From Bog-473 sp963800725 (GTDB lineage: Bacteria; Actinomycetota; Acidimicrobiia; Acidimicrobiales; RAAP-2): a stretch of 64,000 nt of DNA. Every line of letters starts with the position of its first letter. Within the stretch, counting starts at the first letter, position 1. Made by a program: the position numbers and the translations under genes. The stretch is taken from assembly GCA_963800725.1 (NCBI GenBank), contig CAWDCE010000017.1:434001-498000 (forward strand), written 5' to 3'. This document shows, in pieces, positions 57,241-64,000 of the stretch. The notes under the pieces were generated by a model that did no database searches, had not been told where the DNA came from, and saw only the letters and a program-made list of their open reading frames with translations.

Positions 57241-57983
57241 GCCTGCTCAAAGTAGCCTGCGCCGGCCGACCCCGAGATACACGGCGCCGACCTCGCCCAT
57301 TCTCAAACGCCGCGCCACGATCACCCGATGCCGATCGGGCCGGCGAGCGACGCTGCTCGGTTTCGGTGAGCAAACCACTCAATTGCAACCCGTTGGCGAC
57401 GGGTCGACACCCTTGTTACTTCACACTGGGATCCGTGAGCAGAACAGATCTCGACTACTGGGGCCCGACTCCGCGAACGCGGTTCCCGGCGCAGCCGGCC
57501 TCGGTGGCACAACTTCCTTTGCCCGAATTACGGGCGAATTTTTGACCAAGCTTCGTCCCTATGTGATCGAGGCTCCCCAGGTGCTCGCCTACCGATTGGC
57601 CCTCCAGTGCCCCCGGCGTCACCTCGTGCAGTCCCCCAGCAGCGCGGAACGGCACACGAACGGCGAGCCGGATTCCTCTCCCAATTTGTTCGGTGACGTC
57701 TGGCCTCGCGTGACCACACCGCTGAACGCGGCAACGGCCGAATGTGATGACGCCGGGCAACCGTGCGCGATCCTCGGTGCCGGCCGCTTCCCGGCACCAC
57801 CCACCTCGGCGAGCGGCGCGGCTCTTTCGGCTGACCGCGCTCGGGGGCATGACGAACTCGGTCGCCTCTTTGTCCTTCGCCCCCCGGTGCGACACGGTGA
57901 CCACAAGGACCGGGTCGCCCTCGAGGGCTGAACGCCGCCTCGACGCCGTTGGCGGGCGGGGAACCACGACCTACGCTGCGGAC
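57241..57983. other. 743-base region without a supported gene
   Basis: Frames of 90-290 codons are open on both strands (for example minus 57455-57967), but none has a recognisable family or a convincing start. TACGCT at 57972-57977 is the presumed -10 of the next gene. No structured RNA was identified by eye. Confidence 0.35.
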
Positions 57984-58280
57984 ATGACGCTCCTCGAACA
58001 AATCGACGATCTGATCGACAAGACCGTCGACGAGGTCGGTCAAGAAGACGCCACCTTGACCACAGCCCGTCTGGCCGTGCGCTGCGCCCAGGCCATCAAA
58101 CTCGTGGCCGGCGCGCTCGACGAACTGAGCGATCACGTCGATCAGCTCGATCTCGCTCGCCACGCCAATGACCGGATCGACCTCGCAGCCGAGGTTGCGG
58201 CACTGCGGGACCAGCTCGACGACATGGCGAAGTCCTTGAAGAAGCTGTCCAAGAAATCGAAGAAGAAGCACAAGAAGTAG
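57984..58280 (+). CDS. Small coiled-coil protein with a Lys-rich tail, unknown function
   Basis: 98 residues, almost all predicted helix: LLEQIDDLIDKTVDEVGQED, RLAVRCAQAIKLVAGALDEL, DRIDLAAEVAALRDQLDDMA, then the basic end KSLKKLSKKSKKKHKK. The charge layout (acidic first half, lysine tail) resembles small nucleoid or RNA-associated proteins, but no family is recognised. ATG 57984 is six bases after TACGCT, giving a leaderless start. Confidence 0.6.
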   Translation: MTLLEQIDDLIDKTVDEVGQEDATLTTARLAVRCAQAIKLVAGALDELSDHVDQLDLARHANDRIDLAAEVAALRDQLDDMAKSLKKLSKKSKKKHKK

Positions 58281-58414
58281 CCCGCGGCGCAGTTGCGCCC
58301 GCGTCGCGCTCGTGTCCGGGCCGCTGGAGGGCCCCCAATAGTGGTGTCCAGCCTGGGCCATACTCCTGTGATGCTGCGTGAGCAACGACGAGTCCGAACC
58401 ACAGGCCTCCGACC

Positions 58415-59416
58415 TTGAGCGCCGTCGACGTCAGCGAACTGACGGTGCGCTACGGCTCGGCGGGCGAAATCACCGCCGTCGACGGCTTGAGCCTCTCGGC
58501 CGAAGCGGGAGAAGTCCTCGTGGTGCTCGGCCCCAATGGTGCGGGAAAGACCTCGACGATCGAGTCCATGGAGGGCTACCGACGCCCCTCGGGCGGCCGC
58601 ATCTCGATCCTCGGGCTCGATCCCATCGCCGATCACCGCCAGCTCACCGAACTGATGGGCGTCATGCTCCAACGCGGTGGCGTCTACCCGATGCTCGGGC
58701 CGCGCTCGGTGCTCGATCTCTTCGCCCGGTACTACCCCGCCCCCCTCGGCACCGACGAACTCTTGGAGCTGGTCGCCCTGCGCTCGGTGGCCGCCACGCC
58801 GTGGCGCCACCTCTCGGGCGGAGAGCAGCAGCGACTCTCCCTGGCCCTCGCCCTCATCGGTCGACCCCGGGTGGCCTTCCTCGACGAACCGACCGCCGGC
58901 GTCGACCCCGAAGGGCGCCTGGCCATTCGATCCGTCGTGGCCGACCTGCGCACCCAGGGCGTGTGCGTTGTCCTCACCACGCACGAGCTGATCGAGGCCG
59001 AGAAGCTGGCGGACCGCATCGTGATTGTCTCGGCGGGTCGGGTCGTGCTCGAAGGGACACCGAGCGAGCTGTCGAGCGGCGCGGGTTCCGATGCGATGAG
59101 TTTTGGGGCCGAGGCCGGCCTCGATACGGCCTCGTTGGCCGCCGCGCTCGGGCCACACGTGCGGGTGAGCGAATTGACTCCGGGCCGCTACCGGATCGAA
59201 GGGGCCTCGGGTCCGGCCGCCACCGCCACGCTCGCCACTTGGCTGGCGGCGCGCGACACCACGCTCACCGACATGGTGACCGGGCGAACCCTCGAAGACG
59301 TCTACTTCGACACCGTCGGTGCCGCGGCCCTCGAGCAGACAACGTCAAGCACTGCGCCCGACGACTCGACCGAGGGTCCACATCGGCGTGGTCGGCGCCG
59401 TCGGGGTCGAGAATGA
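58415..59416 (+). CDS. ABC-2 exporter ATP-binding protein
   Basis: 333 residues. LVVLGPNGAGKTSTIESMEG is Walker A, HLSGGEQQRLSLALALIGRP the signature, VAFLDEPTAGVDPEGRLAIR Walker B, and VVLTTHELIEAEKLAD the H-loop. The C-terminal domain is extended. TTG 58415 is in frame. A GTG at 58378 (MSNDESEPQASDL...) would be a more natural N-terminus if one base is missing near 58412. The stop overlaps the permease ATG (ATGA at 59413-59416). With that permease it forms a half-size ABC-2 exporter of unknown substrate. Confidence 0.92.
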   Translation: MSAVDVSELTVRYGSAGEITAVDGLSLSAEAGEVLVVLGPNGAGKTSTIESMEGYRRPSGGRISILGLDPIADHRQLTELMGVMLQRGGVYPMLGPRSVLDLFARYYPAPLGTDELLELVALRSVAATPWRHLSGGEQQRLSLALALIGRPRVAFLDEPTAGVDPEGRLAIRSVVADLRTQGVCVVLTTHELIEAEKLADRIVIVSAGRVVLEGTPSELSSGAGSDAMSFGAEAGLDTASLAAALGPHVRVSELTPGRYRIEGASGPAATATLATWLAARDTTLTDMVTGRTLEDVYFDTVGAAALEQTTSSTAPDDSTEGPHRRGRRRRGRE

Positions 59417-60144
59417 AAGCACTGCTCGCGGAGACCAAAGCCGAGGTCTACATGACGCTGCGACGGGGAGAGACCCTGTTGTTGACCGTCGGCATTCCGG
59501 TCCTCTTCTTGATCTTCTTCTCCACCGTCGACGTGGTGTCGACGCCGACGCACAAATCGGTCGACTTCTTCGTGCCGGGCATCCTTGCGCTCGCCGTCAT
59601 GTCCACCGCGATGGTGTCGCTCGGCATCGCCACTGGTTTCGAACGCGGCTACGGCGTGTTGAAGCGACTCGGTTCGACGCCGCTCGGTCGGCCCCGGCTC
59701 CTCGGAGCCAAGATCATCATGATCTTGGTGGTCGAACTCATCCAGGCGGCCATCTTGATCCCCGTCGGGCTCGGGCTCGGTTGGAACCCCGGCGGCAGCG
59801 GTTCGTGTCTGATCAGCGCCGTCGGTGTCGTCCTGCTCGCCACCATTGGCTTCGCGGGCATCGGGCTGTTCATGGCGGGCATCCTCAAGGCCGAAGTGAA
59901 CCTGGCCGCGGCCAATGGCCTCTACCTCGTCTTCTTGCTGCTCGGCGGCATGATCATCCCGATCGCCAAACTCCCGGGCGGCCTCGAGTCGTTGGCCAAA
60001 CTCTTGCCCCCCGATGCGCTCTCGGCGGCCCTGCACGCCTCGCTCGGACTCGGCGTGGCGGTGCCGGCGCTCAGCTGGGTGGTGTTGAGCGTGTGGGCCA
60101 TCGCCGCACCGCTCGCCGCCGCGTTCACTTTCCGTTGGGAATGA
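59413..60144 (+). CDS. ABC-2 exporter permease
   Basis: 243 residues with six helices: ETLLLTVGIPVLFLIFFSTV, FFVPGILALAVMSTAMVSLG, KIIMILVVELIQAAILIPVG, LISAVGVVLLATIGFAGIGL, LYLVFLLLGGMIIPIAKLPG and LSWVVLSVWAIAAPLAAAFT. The coupling helix is ATGFERGYGVLKRLGSTPLG, and the N-terminal cytosolic AETKAEVYMTLRRGE is typical of ABC2_membrane proteins. It is coupled to the upstream ATPase by ATGA and overlaps the convergent TlpA-like gene by 20 bases. Confidence 0.92.
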   Translation: MKALLAETKAEVYMTLRRGETLLLTVGIPVLFLIFFSTVDVVSTPTHKSVDFFVPGILALAVMSTAMVSLGIATGFERGYGVLKRLGSTPLGRPRLLGAKIIMILVVELIQAAILIPVGLGLGWNPGGSGSCLISAVGVVLLATIGFAGIGLFMAGILKAEVNLAAANGLYLVFLLLGGMIIPIAKLPGGLESLAKLLPPDALSAALHASLGLGVAVPALSWVVLSVWAIAAPLAAAFTFRWE

Positions 60145-60751
60145 GTGCTTTTTCGTCGGCGGTGAACGACGACGGGTCGAGTTGGGCCCCATCGACGATC
60201 CGATTGATCGTGCCGTTGGCATTGACGAACACGGCGTAGGGATCGCCCCGGAAGTAGAAGATCCCGCTGGTAATCAACAGGTTCGGGTCGTAGGCAACCG
60301 GGAAGGTCACGCCACTGGATTTGATGAAGGCCTTCGCGTTGGCGACGGAGTCCTCGCTGTCGATGCCGACGACCTTGATCTTCGCCAGTGCGTTGCCGGT
60401 CGTCTGCTGGGTGTGCACTGTCGCCGCCAGCGGGGGCAGTTCTTGGTGGCACTCGGTGCACCAGTCGCCGAAGAAAAGGAGGACCCCGGGTGTGCCGTGC
60501 CCGAGGCCGTTGGCCGGCACACTCACCCGGCCGGTTCCGTTGAGGTTGGTGCCACCGAATCCCGGGAGGTGGCCGCCCTGGTGAGGTTGTCCTCCCGATG
60601 CTTGGGGCGACTTGGTGCCAACAGAAGTGAACAGGCCGACCCCGAGGGCCACAGCGAGTACCACGCCGACCAGCAGAAAGCTCTTGCGCGGCTTCCTGGG
60701 TCCGGCGGCCTCGGGACGAGGTTCGGCGACGTTCGGTCCTTCGGTACTCAA
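60125..60751 (-). CDS. Membrane-anchored TlpA/ResA-like thioredoxin
   Basis: 208 residues from TTG 60751, whose TTGA overlaps the ctaB stop. A single N-terminal helix (SFLLVGVVLAVALGVGLFTS) is followed by a Gly/His/Pro-rich linker and a thioredoxin fold with VLLFFGDWCTECHQELPPLA, where CTEC is the active-site pair. IKVVGIDSEDSVANAKAFIK and the cis-Pro-type VTFPVAYDP follow. ResA/TlpA proteins reduce cytochrome c or cytochrome oxidase copper-site cysteines. Coupling to heme O synthase supports a role in respiratory-oxidase maturation. Confidence 0.88.
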   Translation of the reverse strand: MSTEGPNVAEPRPEAAGPRKPRKSFLLVGVVLAVALGVGLFTSVGTKSPQASGGQPHQGGHLPGFGGTNLNGTGRVSVPANGLGHGTPGVLLFFGDWCTECHQELPPLAATVHTQQTTGNALAKIKVVGIDSEDSVANAKAFIKSSGVTFPVAYDPNLLITSGIFYFRGDPYAVFVNANGTINRIVDGAQLDPSSFTADEKALIPNGK

Positions 60752-61677
60752 TGCAGGTGGTTGGCGATCAAGACGTCGCCGGCCATGGCGACGAAGAGCA
60801 CGGTGAGGTAGGTGATCGAGTAGCTAAAGACCCGCATGGCTTCGCGCCCGGTGGCCCGGTCGGCCCGGGCCAGGTGCCACAGCCTGGTGGTCATGAACAA
60901 GAACCCGGCCCCGAGGGCGGCGGCGGCGATCAGGTAGATCAGGCCCAGATGGGCCACCGGGCCGAAGAGAAGCGAGGTGGCCACCAACGCCACGGTGTAG
61001 GCCACGATCTCGGTGGTGGTCCGGCGCATGGAGGCAACGACAGGGAGCATCGGGACATCGGCCGCGGCGTAGTCGTCTTTGTAGCGCACGGCCAGGGCCC
61101 AAAAGTGCGGGGGCGTCCAGATGAAGATGATGGCGAAGAGCACGACGGGGGCCCAGGACAGCGAATTGGTGACGGCGGCCCAACCGACCAGGACCGGGAC
61201 CGCCCCGGCGGCCCCCCCAATCACGATGTTCTGCGAGGAACGGCGCTTGAGCCACAACGTGTAGACAAAGACGTAGAACAAGGTGGCCGAGACCGCCAAC
61301 GCGGCGGACAACAGGTTCACCACCAGCCACAACTCGACGAAGGCGGCCACTTCGAGGGTGATGGCGAAGATGAGGGCCGCCCTCGGGGTCATGGCCCCGG
61401 TGACCAAGGGCCGCTTCTTGGTCCGCTTCATCAACTTGTCGATGTCGCGGTCGACCACCATGTTGATGGCATTGGCCCCGCCGGCGGCCAGGGCACCGCC
61501 GAGCAAGGTGGCCGCCATCAGCCACAGCGGCGGCAGACCCCGTTGGGCCACCACCATGGTGGGCAGCGTCGTGATCAAGAGCAACTCGATGATGCGCGGC
61601 TTGGTCAGCGCAACATAGGCACCAATGGTGGACCATCCCGTGCGCTCACCCACGAGGGCAGTGGCTTGGGAGGACAT
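60748..61677 (-). CDS. ctaB: Heme O synthase (protoheme IX farnesyltransferase)
   Basis: 309 residues. AYVALTKPRIIELLLITTLP begins the UbiA fold. ANAINMVVDRDIDKLMKRTK holds the first Asp-rich motif (NxxxDxxxD) and IFIWTPPHFWALAVRYKDDY the second. About nine helices are visible. It adds farnesyl to heme B for heme O, the precursor of heme A, which CtaA (divergent) completes for aa3-type cytochrome oxidase. The ATG lies 66 bases from the divergent ctaA start; its TGA overlaps the TlpA-like TTG. Confidence 0.97.
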   Translation of the reverse strand: MSSQATALVGERTGWSTIGAYVALTKPRIIELLLITTLPTMVVAQRGLPPLWLMAATLLGGALAAGGANAINMVVDRDIDKLMKRTKKRPLVTGAMTPRAALIFAITLEVAAFVELWLVVNLLSAALAVSATLFYVFVYTLWLKRRSSQNIVIGGAAGAVPVLVGWAAVTNSLSWAPVVLFAIIFIWTPPHFWALAVRYKDDYAAADVPMLPVVASMRRTTTEIVAYTVALVATSLLFGPVAHLGLIYLIAAAALGAGFLFMTTRLWHLARADRATGREAMRVFSYSITYLTVLFVAMAGDVLIANHLH

Positions 61678-61729
61678 TTCGACCAGCCTAGGACCGGGTA
61701 CACGCTCGTGACCAAGCGGGGGACCCCAG

Positions 61730-61746
61730 TACGCTGGGCCCGAGTG
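61730..61746 (+). promoter_or_regulatory. Leaderless promoter of ctaA
   Basis: TACGCT (61730-61735) is followed by GGGCCCGA and the GTG start at 61744, with no room for a ribosome-binding site. The same TACGCT box with a near-immediate start occurs before the coiled-coil gene at 57984. Confidence 0.45.
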
Positions 61747-62712
61747 TCGACCCGCCGGCGTTTTTCCATCTCCCCAGACCAGAGCCACCGCCTGAACGTC
61801 CTGGCCCTGGCCCTGGTCGCCCTCATCGTGGTCACCGGCGGGGCGGTCCGCCTCACCGGGTCTGGTCTCGGGTGCAGTGACTGGCCCGAATGTTCGGTCG
61901 GGCACCTGACCCCGGCCCTCCAGTTCCACGGCCTGGTGGAGTTCGGTAACCGCTTGATCACCGTGGTCCTGACCATTGCGGTCGCGGCATCGTTCCTCGG
62001 CAGCATCTTTCGCGCACCGCGACGCAGAGACCTCGTCTACCTCAGCGGTGGTCTGGTCGCAGGCGTTTTGTCCCAGGCCGTCCTCGGGGGGATCGTCGTC
62101 TACACCAAGCTCAATCCGTACCTGGTCATGGTGCATTTCATCGCCACCATGGCGCTCCTGGTCGACGCGGTGGTCCTGGTCCACCGTGACCGGTTGGACT
62201 ACCGGGCGGGCTCGGGTCGCCTGCTCGTCCCTCGGCCACTCTTGCGCCTCTATTACGCGTTGCTCGCACTCTTGACCTTGGTCATCGCGGCCGGGACAGC
62301 GACGACCGGATCCGGTCCGCACGCGGGCGATGCCTCGGGCCAGCAGGTGGCCAAGCGCATTCCCATCGCCCTGCGCGACATGGCAGAGCTCCACTCGAGC
62401 CTCGCCGTGCTCTTGATCGGAATCACGATCGGGCTGGTGGTCGCCCTCCATGTGGCCGACGTACCCGAACGGGTCCGCCGGGCCAGTCGGATCCTCATCG
62501 GCGTGATGGTGGCCCAGGCTGCGGTCGGCTATACCCAGTACTTCACCCATTTGCCCGCCCTGCTGGTCGAGGTGCACCTCCTCGGCGCCACCGTCCTGGT
62601 CATCGGGGCGGTGCAATGTTTCTTGGCGCTCACGTTCCATCCACGTGAAGTTGCAGCGGCACCGAGCGAGGTCGAGATACAGCCCGCCGGCGTCCCGATC
62701 AGCGCCCGATAA
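61744..62712 (+). CDS. ctaA: Heme A synthase (COX15/CtaA family)
   Basis: 322 residues, eight helices. VTGGAVRLTGSGLGCSDWPE is the family signature, with the conserved redox-active cysteine pair (GCSDWPEC) in the first outer loop. QFHGLVEFGNRLITVVLTIA gives heme-ligand His residues, as do YLVMVHFIATMALLVDAVVL, IALRDMAELHSSLAVLLIGI and LPALLVEVHLLGATVLVIGA. GTG 61744 is eight bases after TACGCT (61730-61735), so the message is probably leaderless. It oxidises heme O to heme A. Confidence 0.95.
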   Translation: MSTRRRFSISPDQSHRLNVLALALVALIVVTGGAVRLTGSGLGCSDWPECSVGHLTPALQFHGLVEFGNRLITVVLTIAVAASFLGSIFRAPRRRDLVYLSGGLVAGVLSQAVLGGIVVYTKLNPYLVMVHFIATMALLVDAVVLVHRDRLDYRAGSGRLLVPRPLLRLYYALLALLTLVIAAGTATTGSGPHAGDASGQQVAKRIPIALRDMAELHSSLAVLLIGITIGLVVALHVADVPERVRRASRILIGVMVAQAAVGYTQYFTHLPALLVEVHLLGATVLVIGAVQCFLALTFHPREVAAAPSEVEIQPAGVPISAR

Positions 62713-62765
62713 GATTTCCCTTTCGTCTCGTCGCCGGAGAATCCGTACTCCGGTCGACCCGACCT

Positions 62766-62838
62766 GCCCCCATCGTCCAGTGGCCTAGGACGCCACCCTT
62801 TCAAGGTGGTAACACGGGTTCGAATCCCGTTGGGGGTG
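62766..62838 (+). tRNA. tRNA-Glu (anticodon TTC)
   Basis: A full cloverleaf is visible: acceptor GCCCCCA/TGGGGGT (one G-T pair), anticodon stem CCACC/GGTGG with loop CTTTCAA, and TTCGAAT in the T-loop. Anticodon UUC reads GAA and GAG. CCA is not encoded. It lies in the 280-base gap between ctaA and a P450 gene. Confidence 0.95.
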
Positions 62839-62992
62839 CATTTTGGCCTGTTCCCCGTTTGGCGGTCCAGTGGTTTTTCCATTCGACCCGGGCTGTTCTC
62901 AAGAGCCGACCTACGATTTCATTCGGTGTGACGACGTTCGGCGGTACACGTCGTGTCGGCCGAGCCTGACCAGATGGGGTCATGCCACACTT

Positions 62993-64000
62993 ATGCGCAT
63001 GGCAGTGGCACTCTCTGGAACCTCCCTTCTCGACCCCGCCGTACTGGCCGAGCCCTATCGCTTCTACGAGGCGCTTCGGTCTGACGCTCCCGTCTGGGGG
63101 GTTCCAGGCACTGACATCTTTACGGTGGCCTCCTTCGATCTCCTCACCGAAGCTGCCGGCCGGGTGGAGGACTTCTCATCCAAGCTCAACTGCCTCCTCT
63201 ACCGAGATGAGGTGGGATTGCCCCGTCGGTTCTCTTTCGGCGATGCCGCAGTTCAGGCGCTCGCCACGGTCGATCCGCCAGTGCACGCCTTGCACCGGAG
63301 CACGGTGTTTCCTGAGCTTGTGGCCAAGCGCATGGCCGCTCTGGCACCGGCCATCGTCGATATCGCCGAAGCGTGCGTGCATCAAGCCCTTGGCCAGCGT
63401 TCAGTGGACTTCATGGAGGCCATTGGTAACGTCGTGCCCATCACGATGATCAGCCAGCTGATCGGATTCTACGAGAGTGACCTGGATCAACTTCTGAGCG
63501 CAGCGTTTGAATCGACCGCCGTGCTGGACGCAACCCTCACTCATGCTGAGCTCATGGCCTTGCTTGGCCGCAGCGATCAAATCCATGCATGGGTGGGCGA
63601 CCAGCTCGCCGCTGCCATGGGTGATCCGGCAGACGATCTCCTTGGAGCCGTCGCCCGCGGTGTTCACGAGGGCGTGTTCTCTGAGTTTGAAGCCGTTGTC
63701 ATCCTCCATGTCCTGTTGAGTGCCGGCGGCGAGTCCACGGCAAGTCTGTTGGGAAACGCCGTGCGTATCTTGGCCGAACATGAGGACATTCAGGATCACC
63801 TTCGACAGAACCCCGAGATGATCCCGCAATTTGTGGAGGAAGCCCTGCGTCTGGAACCTCCATTTCGCAATCACATGCGATTCGTGCCCGAGGCCACGAC
63901 GCTCGGCGGCGTCGATATACCCGCCGAAGCCACCGTTCTCCTGCTTTGGGGTGCCGCTAACCGTGATCCGGCAACGTTTGACCATCCAGAAGACATCGAT
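62993..64000 (+). CDS. Cytochrome P450 (partial, runs off right edge)
   Basis: 336 codons without a break to the edge. SLLDPAVLAEPYRFYEALRS begins the fold; VDPPVHALHRSTVFPELVAK holds the C-helix region (DPPxHxxxR), VLLSAGGESTASLLGNAVRI is the I-helix, and PQFVEEALRLEPPFRNHMRF the ExxR. The heme-ligand cysteine lies beyond 64000. ATG 62993 and ATG 62999 are both possible; no strong ribosome site is seen. Third-position G/C is somewhat lower than in neighbouring genes, judged by eye. Confidence 0.92.
   Translation, partial: MRMAVALSGTSLLDPAVLAEPYRFYEALRSDAPVWGVPGTDIFTVASFDLLTEAAGRVEDFSSKLNCLLYRDEVGLPRRFSFGDAAVQALATVDPPVHALHRSTVFPELVAKRMAALAPAIVDIAEACVHQALGQRSVDFMEAIGNVVPITMISQLIGFYESDLDQLLSAAFESTAVLDATLTHAELMALLGRSDQIHAWVGDQLAAAMGDPADDLLGAVARGVHEGVFSEFEAVVILHVLLSAGGESTASLLGNAVRILAEHEDIQDHLRQNPEMIPQFVEEALRLEPPFRNHMRFVPEATTLGGVDIPAEATVLLLWGAANRDPATFDHPEDID

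Noticed and set aside
60751..61743. A long plus-strand extension of ctaA upstream across ctaB
   Set aside because: The first 330 codons are antisense to well-conserved heme O synthase; the true ctaA start is GTG 61744 with its own -10 box.
61678..62640. A minus-strand N-terminal extension of ctaB across ctaA
   Set aside because: It is antisense to heme A synthase motifs; the UbiA-type start MSSQATALVG at 61677 is the expected length.
1..64000. CRISPR array, prophage, insertion sequence
   Set aside because: No regularly spaced repeats, phage structural genes or transposase motifs were seen on either strand.

Overview
The window looks like chromosome from a high-GC actinobacterium, most likely an Acidimicrobiia-type lineage. 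Supporting this are the strong G/C third-position bias, an AftD-like arabinosyltransferase, a polyphosphate-glucokinase-type kinase, a SenX3/RegX3-like pair, an actinobacterial chromosomal T4SS-like cluster (DUF6112 / VirB6-like / SCO6880-like / VirB4 / VirD4), RICDTR-type wall or secreted repeats, and several genes whose start codon sits 6-9 bases after a TANNNT box (leaderless-like). The family calls come from reading motifs; no search was run. About 50 single-base frame breaks interrupt otherwise well-conserved genes, many in C or G runs. I treat them as probable sequencing or assembly indels and give each broken gene as one feature.

0-10.5 kb: a partial cell-surface membrane protein, two DHA2-type MFS exporters, a ClC channel, a BtuF-like binding protein, an NmrA-like/Rrf2 divergent pair, a PRC-barrel protein and a pirin. 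10.6-20.5 kb: a secreted GH43-like protein with three C-terminal repeats, a GT39-like mannosyltransferase, an SGNH lipoprotein, a flavodoxin, a small membrane protein, a protein of unknown function, and a parallel beta-helix protein divergent from a TetR regulator. 21-26 kb: an MMPL exporter, a COQ4-like protein, a neocarzinostatin-fold secreted protein and tRNA-Arg(ACG).

26-39 kb: a badly broken AftD-like arabinosyltransferase, a small membrane protein, an operon of polyphosphate glucokinase-like kinase, GH4 glycosidase and P450, a TetR-controlled DrrAB-type ABC exporter, and an LmbE-type deacetylase. 39-51 kb: a T4SS-like operon on the minus strand (DUF6112, VirB6-like, SCO6880-like, then VirB4, VirD4) that is split between SCO6880 and VirB4 by a 6-kb light/photo-oxidative stress cassette. 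The cassette has a B12-photoreceptor regulator, photolyase and SRPBCC protein on the plus strand, and an FAD oxidoreductase, DUF1365 and cyclopropane-synthase-like enzyme on the minus strand. This arrangement is the most interesting thing in the window.

51-56 kb: a SenX3-like kinase with an unusual acidic Ser/Thr-rich insertion in its ATPase domain, its RegX3-like regulator, then an arsenic cluster (ArsR divergent from ArsI, aquaporin and ArsC; no efflux pump seen). 56-64 kb: seryl-tRNA synthetase, a small coiled-coil protein, an ABC-2 exporter, a TlpA-like thioredoxin coupled to heme O synthase (CtaB), divergent heme A synthase (CtaA), tRNA-Glu(UUC), and a P450 that leaves the window.
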